Of a stretch of DNA of 64,000 nucleotides, positions 12,079-24,052 are shown one piece after another. Each line of letters opens with the position of its first letter. Position 1 is the stretch's first letter. Below the pieces are notes generated by a model. It was not told the origin of the DNA and searched no databases. It saw only the letters and a program-made list of their open reading frames with translations. Position numbers and translations under genes: made by a program. Source of the stretch: Onchocerca volvulus (lineage: Eukaryota > Nematoda > Chromadorea > Rhabditida > Onchocercidae); the NCBI GenBank assembly GCA_000499405.2, contig HG738137.1, positions 9,535,459 to 9,599,458 on the forward strand, written 5' to 3'.

Positions 12079-14867
12079 ATGAAGAAAAGATCAGGAAATG
12101 AGAGAAAGGAAGGAGAAATATCGGAAAGCGTTAATACATGGAACATATTGGTAGGCGTGTGCATATATTATCCGCTTTCCATTGGACTTACTTTCTTTCA
12201 AAAATGGTTCATTAAGGTTGCAGTTTATCAATTATTGTTTTTTTTCTCCAAGTTTTTAATTACATATTTTCTAAAATTTAAGCTAAACTTTCAATAATGT
12301 TTAATTTTGTTAAATTAAATTGAATTTAAAAATTCATATTGCAGAATTACGAATTTCCACTTTTTGTCGTTACTTGTCACTACATGATCAAATACTTGTT
12401 TGCTATGATTATCCGATTTATTATGGAATGTAAAACAGATAGACACACTCGGATTTCGTTCAAAGATCAGCTGATGTGGTTGGTACCAATTGGCATTTGT
12501 GCTTCTCTGGAAATTGGTGCGTTTCTCTTTCTTTGTTTGTGAATGATTAATAAGTTCTGTAAACAGAACTTATTAAAATTAAGCATCTTTAATAGTCTCT
12601 TTTAATCTGTTCTGCTATTTTGCTTGAATAATCGGAATCATGAAACACACTTCAGCGTAATGAAATGTAAAATAAGATATTATTTGCTATATGTAGTTGT
12701 CAAGCAATTCGAAATTCAAATGTTTTGAAGTGCAATAACGCGTATTGAATATCAGTAGCGAAATTAAGTTCAAATTAAATTTTTCTTAAAGGTCTATCAA
12801 ATTGGGGTCTTAAATATGTGACAGTAAGCTTTTTTACGATGGCAAAATCGAGCAGCATTTTGTTTATGGTTGCATTTGCTCTGTTATTAAATTTGGAACG
12901 ATGGCGACCTGTTCTCGTCATATCTACTGGACTTATTACGTTTGGCTTGTTTCTCTTCACTTGGAGGTTGTCTTTGGAATTGTTTTGATGAAGAAACATA
13001 TAAATTTAACTATTTTTGTTTTTTTTATAATATTTATCCTGGCGGAAATTATTAGACGTAATGTTGCGAAGTAAAGCATTTCTTGTCTTTATTCTTATCT
13101 TGAAATTAATAAATTAGTTGCGATCTATTTTTCTCTTTTTCGCAGGGGGAGAAGAAAAAGATTTAAAGATTTATACATATTTTTATGAATATTCCAGATC
13201 AGCTTTATTCGAACTTCGTGGTTTACTACTGATTGAATTAGCAGCAGCATGTACAGGGTTGCGATGGACAGTTTCACAAATTGTTATGCAAGGAGAACAA
13301 AAATTACTCAAGCATCCATTAGATATGGTTGCGTATGTACAGCCGTGGATGTTTCTTGCTATTCTTCCACTTTTCTTCTTATACGAAGGTAACAGATAAA
13401 CAAGTTCCATTAATTAGCTCAAAATCAGCTATCCAGAGATGAAAAATATTTCTTCGGATAAAATATATTGTAAAATATGTTCACTCTCAACTTTGTATAA
13501 ACTTTAGTATTTCATCTTGTTCGCTTGTTTTTTTTTTTAGTTCAGCAATTTCCTTTCTCTAAAGAAGATAAAAATTGACGTAATTTAAGAATCTGTGAGT
13601 TGAACAATACTTTGATTTCTTACCAGAAATGGATTGATTTCGTAATATTATCATGGTTTGTAATTTATAAATAACATGCTTTAATTGAGATAATATATTT
13701 TATCCAATGTAGTATATGATCTTACTTGAATTTGAGGATTTTTTAAATTTCATTTTCTGATTTTAGTATTTGCATGATTCATTACTCTCTTGATTTTATT
13801 GAGCATTCTGCCTGCTTTACATATGTAAATTATTTTTTTTTAATTGCAGTCGAATTAAGAACTCTTGTTCACATGCGGTTATCATTTAATATTGCTCAAA
13901 GCATCAAATTATTTGGTCCTGGATATTCAACATTGAATTAGATCTATAGCATGCGACTATTGATTAATGAGAATTAATTTGAGACTGACGATTTCAGGCT
14001 CTCAATTTTCTTTTGATAAAGTGACGCAATATCTTAATGAACATGCGCCATTCTATGTTTTATTTTTTATTTCATTTGGTGGTCTATTGGCTTTTGCAAT
14101 GGAAATGGCAGGTAACATTCACGATTTATATATTGTTTTAAAAATTATTTGATTCGCAAACTAATCAATTATTGGATGGAATGGTTCGAGCATGATATTT
14201 TAGCTTAAACCATCTACAAGTGGCACATTTTCTTAGGCATCGACTGAACTGCAATATAAAGCATTTCCAGCCGGGATTAATGTGATTCTGGAAAGAAGCT
14301 GACCGGTTATGCATCAATAAATTTAATCCACGGAACTGAAAATAATGGATGGTGCTGTTCTTGTTTTTATAAAATAATTTACTACTCCAGATGTTTCAGA
14401 ATATCTGCTTCTTGTATATACATCGGGTATTACGCTAAATATATTCGGAATAATCAAAGTAAGTCCTCTTTAAGATATATTCCTCTCAAAATCAATCTTA
14501 ATTTTAAAAAACGACAAATAGAAATTTTGTGTTAACTTATTTAGATATATTTCAGGAAGTAGTAACGTTGTCTTTGGCACATTTTATTAATGGGGACTAT
14601 TTTTCCTTGGTAAGTCAACTTGTAACCTGCAGATTTCTCATTAATTAGCTAGGTGCACCATGCGAAATCACAAAGTTTCAAATTATTTGAAATAATGGAG
14701 TGTTGAACGTTGATTGCTTGCTCATATTGTAGGTCAACACATTTGGTTTATTCTTGTGTTTCGGTGGTATGCTTTTGCACGCTTTTTCAAGAAGAAGATT
14801 ATTGAAGGCTCATACAGAATCACGAACGCCAGATAGAAGAAGACTTTTAACGGATGTTGATTCGTAA
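12079..14867 (+). CDS. SLC35C2: SLC35C2-like nucleotide-sugar/triose-phosphate transporter family protein
   Basis: This is a multi-pass Golgi/ER membrane protein of the drug/metabolite transporter fold. Human SLC35C2 influences Notch fucosylation, and the exact substrate here is unknown. Eight exons are 12079-12216, 12345-12516, 12792-12966, 13198-13388, 13998-14111, 14391-14458, 14556-14609 and 14733-14867, giving 348 residues. Family landmarks are LSIGLTFFQKWFIK, FPLFVVTCHY, ASLEIGLSNWGLKYVTVSLF, TMAKSSSILF, GLRWTVSQIVMQ, SGITLNIFGIIKEVVTL and FSLVNTFGLFLCFGG, in the order seen in the human protein. About ten hydrophobic segments are visible. The first in-frame ATG is 12079. The exon 4 acceptor at 13197 was chosen because it alone keeps phase and aligns with the family. 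The gene is convergent with the IP6 kinase gene. Confidence 0.92.
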
Positions 14868-15882
14868 CGTCATTTTGTTTCATTCTTTCCTTTTTTATAT
14901 CAATTCGATCTCTAGAGAGATGATAACTGCGGAAGTTTGGAAGCTGAAATAATTTCTAACAAAAAGAGATTTAATCATTTGATATCGATCCATGGCTAAA
15001 CTATCGATTGTACTATCATCATTTGAATGACAAAGCTTTCAGTTAGAGATATGTGATTAGTCACATATTGCAATTTTTCAACTGCACTTTCTGTTTGGCC
15101 CTACTTTTTCAGTTACACATTGAACCATTCCTTTCTTATTATTTGTGTAAATTCCTTATTTTCAAATCTTTTATATTTTTAACAGTTGCAATCACTGTTT
15201 ACCAGTCACTACCATAACTGTGTTAATTGAAGTTGTTATTATCATTAACGATTTAATAATATAATGACAAAAATTAATTGAGCATGATTGTGGTAGTGAT
15301 TAATAAAGAGTAGTAGTATCGACCAATACGAAGACAGAATCAGATCAACAGATTATGATAATAAAGCAAAGATTTGCGATATTGATCTTATATAACTTGT
15401 ATTGATGTATGTTTTTAATTTTATTTGCTTTTTATTACAAGATATTTATTTGTTAAGACCTTCAATTTTGTCGTATTATTGTAAGTTTAATGTAGATAGA
15501 CACTATCCATTCCATTTTTTCCCCCCGAATACCACTTGGTAATGCACGATATGCATGTACTGTCGAAAATGGGGGTCAAGATTAATTCTTAATAAATAAA
15601 ATATGGGAAATAATGAACTTTCTCTACACTCGAATTTGCATGATTCCATAATAAGTTTCATCACTCAAAAACAACAAAACATAAGAAAATTTCATGCTAT
15701 GTACAAGAGAACAGGAGAGAAAAAGCAATAATGAGAAGAATCAAGTTATGGAGAAATAGTTCACTCAATGACGCAGGAATGTGCAGCCTCTGAAGAAAGA
15801 GACCAAAGTAAGTCTGCTAAAACAAAAGACGAGGTATTGACGATTTTTTCTTTAAGTACACCAAAATCTGAAAACGATGATA
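14868..15882. other. Tail-to-tail intergenic region
   Basis: This lies between the stop codons of SLC35C2 (plus) and IP6 kinase (minus). It should contain both 3' UTRs and poly(A) sites; AATAAA words occur near 15590-15600. No gene is seen. Confidence 0.55.
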
Positions 15883-17997
15883 TCAAGTTAAGCATCGGTT
15901 AACGATATCCATAAGCGAGCTAATCAAGAAATCCAATCCCAATAAGTAGCCATCATCGGGTCCGATATATCTTACATCATCCACCAAAGTGGAGCACGTT
16001 GAATGAGCAAAATCAATCATTCGTAAATCAATGGATGTATCATCATGTTTTTTACCATCAAATGCAATCAGCAAAGAACTGGAAAAGAATCGATAGCCAT
16101 TAGCTTCGGCTAGTCGCTGCAAAGTAAGCACTGATAAGTTGAAGGAATGAAAGAAAAAAAGTGCCATAACGATTGAATCAGAAACTTATGTCACATAGAG
16201 GCACAGTTGTTTTGCTAAATTATGAATTAATTATTAAATAATTTGCATTAATTTCAGTTCAATCGGCTTCAAAACAATGTTAATGACACATTCGTTTCTC
16301 CAGAAAAATATCACTGTCTCTTATTATGTTCACACCATTTTCATACGATACAAAGTTACGGCACCTTTCTTAACGTGGTTAGTTTTTTCAGCAGTGCTGT
16401 GCTTCGTATCTTTCCAGCATTAATAAAATATTCAGCTAATGTTTCGCGAAGCATTTCACAGCTCATTTGTCTGCCTGCATATTTGTTTACATAGACGTAT
16501 GTGCCAACTTCTTCCCTAAACATTAAGTTCACCTGAATTCACAATTGTAAATGAACAACTGCAAAAGAGGGGAGATTAAATTTTGTTCCTCAGAAACACA
16601 GATAAAAAAAGGAAAATAAATTTTGTTAATCAGCAGGCAAATAACTAAATTTGATTAAAACATAATGCAGTTGCAACGAAATTGATAGCTAACAGATAAG
16701 AATATGGCGTGAACAAACTATCGGAAAATTTTAAAACAAATCACCTGTATAACTGCATTCCAACGAGACGAATCCCAATAGAAGCGCTAGTGGATTCACG
16801 ACATTTATTAGTTTGAGATTGTCGTTTCTGATCAGTCGCATCATCCCCGTACTGCCGTGTACCCATTTTTAAATCCATAACAGATGGACGTGAAAAACGG
16901 GACACCGTATTTTCTAAGAGCAAAAACAATGCGTAACCCTATAAAAGGGAGGTTATATGCTAATTTAGAATAAAAAAAGAAATTATATTCCATCAGGATA
17001 TATAATCTGTGCATTTTTTTTTTAAATATTAGCAACAATAAATAGAGACCAACACTATTGAATGGGCACTTTTAGCGGGTATCCAACAGGAACTGATGGC
17101 AAGGGTATTCTTCTGTTTCTAGAAGAAAGCGTTAAGACCGTTTGCTGGCTGCAATGATAATGTTAAAGCGAAAACACAGACATAAAAAGGAGGAGAAAGT
17201 GAAGAAGAGGGATTCACCCTTCTCGCTTTGCCTAAGTGCTGTATTCGTGAAATATTTCAACCGAACAAGGCTTCCTTTCTCCTTTCTCCTTTCTTTTTTT
17301 TTTTTTTTTTCGTGAGAAAACATTTCTCAGAGCTTACCTTTAATAATTTCTGTACTGATCTAATTTGACATTGCTTTGCCCATTCATTGAAATGCTGATC
17401 CGATTCAACTCTACCATTTTTGTTCAACCGAAAAATAAGCTGCTTTTCACTGGATGACGGGATCTGATGGCATAAGACAGGTCTATCAGTATTTAATACC
17501 AAAGTGTCATCTCGAGTATTCCGAGGCTGAATACTTACTGTACCTGAATTGCCAAAACAATAAATTCTTAAATTTAAAATTACGATTTGATGGTTCTCAT
17601 ACGATCAACAATATAAAGCAAATTATTTAATTGCGCACGAAATTAAGAAATCTTCGACAAAAGCATTCGGATAAGTAAAACACTATTCCTTTGCATATTT
17701 CCAGTTTTTTTGTAGAAGAAAAAACTTGATCTGCTTAATCGACAGAGATTCAACAATGTGAAACTGAAGGTAGACATTAAATGTGTCAACTTCATTCATT
17801 ATTATAATACAGTAAAAGGATAAATGAAAGGTAATTAAGCTCAAACCACAACATTGCGCAGTGAATGGCGCAAAACGGTCGCCAATCTCTTTGTAAAAAG
17901 CCAATTCTTTTGAATTCAACGGCTTACAAATGTGTCCTCCACATGTAAATATTCCAAAATGTCCACCAACTTGATGTGAGAATCCTGTCACATTCAT
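15883..17997 (-). CDS. IP6K: Inositol hexakisphosphate kinase (IP6K)
   Basis: The product phosphorylates IP6 at position 5 with ATP to form the inositol pyrophosphate 5-IP7. Five minus-strand exons are 17997-17847, 17543-17338, 16938-16745, 16515-16365 and 16116-15883, giving 311 residues. The inositol-polyphosphate kinase signature PSVMDLKMG lies at about 137-145, with the catalytic Asp and Lys present. The N-terminal HQVGGH motif, the SSSLL segment near 246-250 and the IDF motif (RMIDFAHS, Asp about 269) are all intact. The protein is shorter than the human enzymes (about 420-440) mainly because the acidic/Ser-rich insertion between the first and second conserved blocks is missing. The start ATG lies 2 bases after a TTTTCAG acceptor (18000), a good spliced-leader site. 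Confidence 0.95.
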
Positions 17998-17999
17998 TT

Positions 18000-18006
18000 C
18001 TGAAAA
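18000..18006 (-). other. Probable spliced-leader acceptor of the IP6K gene
   Basis: On the minus strand the sequence reads TTTTCAG followed by AA and then the start ATG. This matches the nematode 3' splice consensus and would give a 2-base 5' UTR after the leader. Cis-splicing from an unseen upstream exon is the alternative. Confidence 0.6.
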
Positions 18007-20366
18007 GTGCAAACAAAGTGCTATTTCCGATGTTTTTTCCAAGTAAATGAATGCGTCATCATAAGGAAGAAGGAAACAAATAGATATAACAACAAGTAAT
18101 AAACAACAGGCAGAATAGATTTAGTGAACCGATTGTCAGTTCTTATGCTCGTAATAATGGTGAAAGCTTTTTTTTTAGTTTAAAATCAATATTGCTCAAT
18201 TCAGTACTATCATGGGAATAGAGAGATGAATATTACTTATCTCTTTCTTCACAGACAAAGATAACTACAATGCGTAACAATAGAAGAGAGATGAACAAAT
18301 GCAAAATGGATGGCACCAAAGCTGAAATAATTCATCTACAAACACATTACCAGCACCTGTGTCAAGCGTCAATTTTTAGAGACATCAGATCGATTTATTT
18401 CCAACTGTTTCACTGACGAGCGATGGAATGAAATACTCGCTGCTTCTTCCAATGAAAAAGTGCAAGAGCAATGTATAGAATAAAAATTAATCCACGGAAC
18501 TGCTTGATGCTCATAGGGGTGCTATAAAATTTCATAACAAGTGAAAATAATAAAAATAATTTCCACTTTAATTGACTAATAACAATTTCCAACGGAATAT
18601 ATACTTCCAAAACTTCATGCCAACTTCAAGCCCTTCCCGAAACTCCAAATTCTAGATAAATTTACAACGAAAGGAAAACCTCCGAAGGAAAACCTTCTAG
18701 GTTCGAATCTGAGTTTGGCGATGCAGTTTTTAACGACGGCCACTTCTCCAGTCGCGATTTGAAGTAGAAGAAATCCATTGAAACGCTTTAAATAGTTTGT
18801 GTTTTATTTCATGGTGTGCCCTATTTATTGCATTAGGGTGTCTTTTGTCTTTTTAAATTTTGTTAAGGAAGTTTCTTAGATTTGTTGTGATTTTTTTTTA
18901 TAACTTATGAGTTTGTTTGTTTGTTTTTTCTGTTAAGTTTGCCTTTTCTAGTCAAGTTTCCCTATTTTCTCCGTGTTTGATTATCTAAGGTTCATCTTGA
19001 AGCTCTTTTGGAAGGAGATAGAAGCGAAAGAGATGCGATATTATAAGGAGAAGTGTGAGAGATGAGATTATACGGAAAAGACGAAGGATTATCAGTTCAT
19101 TGCAAATATAAGGGATCTTCTTCTCTGCAGAGAAATTTTCCGGATAGGATGTAATATCATAGCATTTCTATCTTGAAAAATTCTAATATTTTAAGACCTT
19201 AAAATTCGGTGAAATTGAAGATTTTTTAATTAACAGTTACTGATTACTTGAGAAATTAATGAATAGGACAGCATTGCATTGTTTTAATGAAAAATTTTGT
19301 TAAAATTTGTTGCAATCATATATGAACATTATAGATAACATACAGTCGATGCCGTATTTGAGTTCTTAAGAGCGAAGGAAATGACAATTTTGCAGATGTT
19401 TGTAAAAATGAGCGCGTAATAATTAAAATATTTCAAGAAGTATTGGATACATGTTCCAAAAAAAGTCGTAAATTATTCGGCACGTAAAAAAATTGAATAA
19501 AAACGCTGGATATTATTGATTAAAAACAATCACAGTTTTCTGATCAATATTTTTATCATTCTTATCTAAGTGTTAATCATAATTTAACATTTCGATAAAA
19601 GTGATGGAAGTGATAACATATGAAGACAAAAAATGATAAAAATGATAACACATATCATTCTTATCATTTGTAGTTGTTTATGAAATTCAATACCTACACA
19701 TCATCGATATCTTTTAAGGAATATTGTCAACGAAGAGTTCTTTTGATTGAATTTGATCGATCTAGGATGGAGAGATGTTTTGAATGTAAGACTTCTCTTG
19801 TTTATTAGGCTTTTTTCTTCATTCTTCCTCTCTCCCATGAGCTAATAGTGGTGCAAATGTAATGATAAAATTATTTAGGCTTAGTGTTTTTCTCTTCTCA
19901 TACTCGAGGAAATAAGCCTATGCTATATGGATAAGCCTTCCAAGTTTGTTTGTTTTCTTCCCACTACATCTATACATTTTTCTTCTTCTGCGCCTAAGCC
20001 TTTTTTGATTTTTCTTCAATCAAAAATTTCTAAAATCATTGGAAGAATGATTTTTTTTTTCGATTTTTTACAGTCTACAAATCAAATTAACCGAAAAAAG
20101 AAAATTCCACAGACAAAATCATAGAAAGTAACGCATCGTGGAATCACGTAGTCTTGATAGATTAGTAGGGAAGAAGAGAAGGGAAATTTTTGATTACAGA
20201 TCCCTATATAATTCCAGATTAAAGTTATTGAAAAACTAAAGAAAAAGTCTAAAAAAGTAAAAAAAAAAGTTTGCGAGATTTAAAAGCTATTTATACTCTT
20301 AGAGATGAATTAATATGAAATTGAGAAAAAAGTTGAAAGAAAACAGCTGGGATTGATTGACGTCTA
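18007..20366. other. Intergenic region between divergent genes
   Basis: This lies between the starts of the IP6K (minus) and syntrophin (plus) genes. No coding gene is recognised. The first portion may include an IP6K outron and the last portion a syntrophin outron. A B-box-like word GGTTCGAATC near 18690 has no matching tRNA fold. Confidence 0.5.
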
Positions 20367-23300
20367 ATGCTTATGGCATGTGATTTGCAGAATGATGATG
20401 ATGCAAGGATGGCATCGGTGAGAGGATCATTCCTGGATGCTTATATAACTGGTGAATGGGTTAAAGTTTGTGCTACATTGGATGAAACAGCATTAATTCT
20501 AAGTGCACCAGCAGATGCTGATCATGGACAAGGTGCAGATATACGTTCAGTTCGAATAGTAAAACATGATGGCAGTGGCCTAGGTATAAGCATCAAAGGT
20601 GGCCGTGATAATGATATGCCCGTTATCATCAGGTATCTCTCATTTCAATTATTTTAAATGGCTTGTTTACTTGATTGTATCCAATTTTTGACAGTACATT
20701 ATGTAATTATAGATTCTATTAGTTTGACATGTTTTTTGGATGTAATTTATCATTTAATAATTCATTATACTGGTTATTTTATATATATATTTTTTAAGCT
20801 TTATTAATTCTAGATTCTGTTTTAAAAATGACTGAAAAGAATATTTTCAGCAAAATTTTCAAAGGCATGGCAGCAGATGATACAGGGCAATTATTTGTTG
20901 GAGATACTATTGTTGCAGTAAATGGTGAATCGTTAGAAGATGCTACACATGATGAAGCTGTCAGAGCACTTAAGAAAGCTGGACGTGTCGTCGACTTGCA
21001 TGGTTAGTTTCTTTTGTGGAACTGATTTCACAAGTCATAAACATTATTAAGAATTATTTCTCTTTATTTTCTTTAACTTTCTCACGGTGACCTTTAAGAT
21101 TTTTGGAATTAGGATTCAAATAGTTTTTCCAGATCATGTCTTTTGCTATTTTAAAGGTTTTTTTTTTTCTTGAAATTTGAAATCTGATTTAGGAGAATTA
21201 TTTACTATAATTTTTTTGTAATTTTTTTAATTTTAGTTCGCTTCATGCGGGACATATGTGCTCAACGTGAAAATTGGATAGAACGTATTCAATGGGATGA
21301 TGATTCGCACGATCGAATTCGTAGCATTGGTTTGAAACTGGCTTTTGTAACACGTACAGCTCTTCAAATTGAAGATATCGAAAATAGAATGTTTGAAATA
21401 AGATCGCCTTCGGCACGTTATAGCCTCTTGTTCAGGTCTTCTATTAGTTGCTCAACGTGATAGCAATGTCTTGATCTAGCTTTATATTTGAATACACTGA
21501 AGTATACATGTTCCAAAATATTAATAATTATTTTATTTTACTTCACTTTATTTTTATTTTTATTTTTTTAATACATATCAGGAATAAGGCACAAAGCAAA
21601 GTAGACAGCGCTAGAAAATCAAAGTAAAATGATGAATAAAAATTTCATCAGCATTTTTTCTCTTACTTTCATAAATTAGCTGCAACATCTTTTTTTACAG
21701 GTGTAGTAATTCAGCAGAAGCGGATGCCTGGTTCGAAACTATACACATTTGTTCATGCGCACTGCTAACGCAAGCATTGGCACAAGTGAATTTGATGCTT
21801 GGGAATAATCCACAGGTGCGCAAAATGGGTTGGATTGTTGAGCAGGTTGGTTCCAATTATATTCTCGTGAATGGTATCCTGCGTAATTTCTGGTTTGAGA
21901 AAACAATAACGAATCATGTGAAAGAATTACGGAATAATTAGAAATATTTTTTCGGTATTATTGGCAAAATCTACAAAACAAAATGTTAAGCTCTCCGTGA
22001 GTCCCTAGTTTTTTCAAATTAACTAAATTACATATCAAAAAAATTCTAATATCTCCATCTTAATCATTCCTTCTTGCAGGTGCTTAATGAAAATGGAATT
22101 GTTTGGAGACCGATGTTTGCAGCATTAACTGTCAATGATTTACTATTTTATGACGCCGTCCCACTGTTGAAATCAGAATGGGCTTCTCCAAAAGTCACTA
22201 GACCACTCATAGCTACTCGCGTGGTGCAAACAACGTCACGGTAAGATGTATTAAGTTAATTATTATCTAGTAATGTGAATTTAGGATGAATTCACAAAGA
22301 TTCAAATGTCTGAATCCCATAGATTAACATTTTGAAAGCTTCTAGTTAGCTTGGAAGTTCTGTGTTTTGTACTTTCCATCCCATTAATTTTAAAATGAAA
22401 TCACGAAAGTGACTATTTAATAATAACGATTTTTTAAAATTCCATCTGGATAAATAGTGAGTTATGGATTTCTCATGTCATTTAATTGAAGTACTTTTAT
22501 AAGCAAGCACGTTGCACTCCATAAATTGGTTTTATTGTGAAGCAAATAAATATAAACAAATAAAACCATAATAGATTAATTTTAGAACTGCTCCTGTCAT
22601 AAGTGGTCTATCAGATGTGATATCATTTACAACAAGAACAGGTACACAGCAAGGTGTTCGTTCACATGTGTTGCGCGTGGAAACACATCGAGATTTGGCT
22701 TCATGGATAAAAAGTATCGTTACATGCACCTATGAGGCGTGTGCCCAAACTGGTCAAGTCTCTTGCCGTCAGTTTTTTATTTCTTTATATCACATATAAA
22801 TACACGAAGCATGATCTGTAATATAATATATAATGTTTTGTGCACTCAGCATCAAGTCTTTTTCAGATTAGGCTTATCTAAGTCATTAGATTTGTTTATG
22901 TATCTTTCCTTAATATTTTATTGACACAACAGAAAACAGTGCTTACTTTTCAAAAAGTTTAGACATAAAATAAAAATCTTTTAAATAGTAGTAGCTCTTA
23001 AATGGTAACTTGCAGCCTGTATTTGGCAAGACGAGCAGTGCGAGTTGGTATTGCAACTTGATAAAGGCTTAAGTCTGATCAGTAATGATGGACAAATCCG
23101 ATGGCAATATCCATTTGAAACTATTCGAGCTACCGGTGATGACGGAAACAGATTTCTGTGGATTGATTTTGGTCCACCTTCTGGCGAACAGGTTTTGATG
23201 TATCACATTTTTTCGAGACATAAAATGAATTACAACTTAGTAACTCAAATTCTGCGATAAGAATCAAGTCAAAGACACTAATCTACATATTTTTCAGGAA

Positions 23301-23390
23301 ATTGACTTGTTGTCATCACCAAAACCAGTTGTTTTCATTCTTCATTCATTCCTTGCTACAAAAGTTTATCGACTCGGATTATACGCATAG
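20367..23390 (+). CDS. stn-1: Alpha/beta-type syntrophin
   Basis: This is an adaptor of the dystrophin complex at the muscle membrane. Eight exons are 20367-20632, 20851-21002, 21237-21435, 21701-21845, 22080-22240, 22586-22752, 23016-23191 and 23298-23390, giving 452 residues. The layout is typical: half of a split PH domain ([18 protein letters not shown]), a PDZ domain with [10 protein letters not shown] and [13 protein letters not shown] then [13 protein letters not shown], the second PH half, a second PH domain ([20 protein letters not shown]), and the syntrophin-unique C-terminus ([32 protein letters not shown]). The PDZ sequence is closer to alpha/beta than to gamma syntrophin. An in-frame TGA lies just before 20367. 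An alternative start at 20409 would follow the strong acceptor TTTGCAG at 20390 and give 438 residues. Vertebrate proteins are somewhat longer. Confidence 0.93.
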
Positions 23391-24052
23391 TATACAAGAG
23401 CGCGATGATGTACAGTCGACTATTTCTATTATAAAACCAAAGTCTAACTCTACGCTTAACAAAATAATTTATTACCATTAAATACTGTGTCGTATATGCT
23501 CATGTTTTTTTTTTATTTTTAAAATATTTTTGCTATCATTTATTGGTTTGATATATTCATAATTTACGTCATATTCCACTCTATTTGAAAAAAGATATAA
23601 GATTTTTTATTTAGCATAAACATATATATGAAATGTAACAAGAATAGATCTTACAAGGAAAGAAGTCTAGAATAACTGTACCTAATGGGCATTGTAGTAA
23701 TATCGGAAACAAGATAAAAGTTAAGTAGTATCAATAATAACAGCAGTCTATCCCCAGAATAGTCCTTAATTTCAAGAAAAAGTATTCCAGAAGGAGAATA
23801 TTATGAAATCGGCTTCTAATAAGAGTTACAGTATTGCAGATTTCTAGGCACAAGTATGAAAAAATTTCAGCTATGAAGTATTGCTAGATAAATGAATTTT
23901 GACTGAATCAATGAAAGCATAGCTTAGAAAAAAAGCTATTAAAAATTTACGTGAGAAGCGATTTACCATGCAGAACGTAATACCTTTCCACCAAGTTTTC
24001 TAATAACAAATAGTGACTTTCTTCACCAGGAAATGTTGCGAAATCGCAGATA
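23391..24052. other. Tail-to-tail intergenic region
   Basis: This is non-coding sequence between the syntrophin stop and the FCF1 stop, expected to hold both 3' UTRs. No gene or structured RNA is recognised. Confidence 0.55.

Noticed and set aside
13141..13197. Extending SLC35C2 exon 4 upstream to the CGCAG acceptor at 13145
   Set aside because: All AG sites in this block leave the wrong phase after exon 3, and the added residues do not fit the family. The acceptor at 13197 restores both phase and alignment.
13851..13941. Possible extra SLC35C2 exon after TTAATTGCAG
   Set aside because: The acceptor looks good, but no donor gives a phase compatible with exon 5, and exons 4 and 5 join cleanly without it. 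An alternative last exon is possible but unsupported.
18680..18710. B-box-like GGTTCGAATC as a tRNA gene
   Set aside because: The T stem does not pair and no A box or acceptor stem is found at the right distance.
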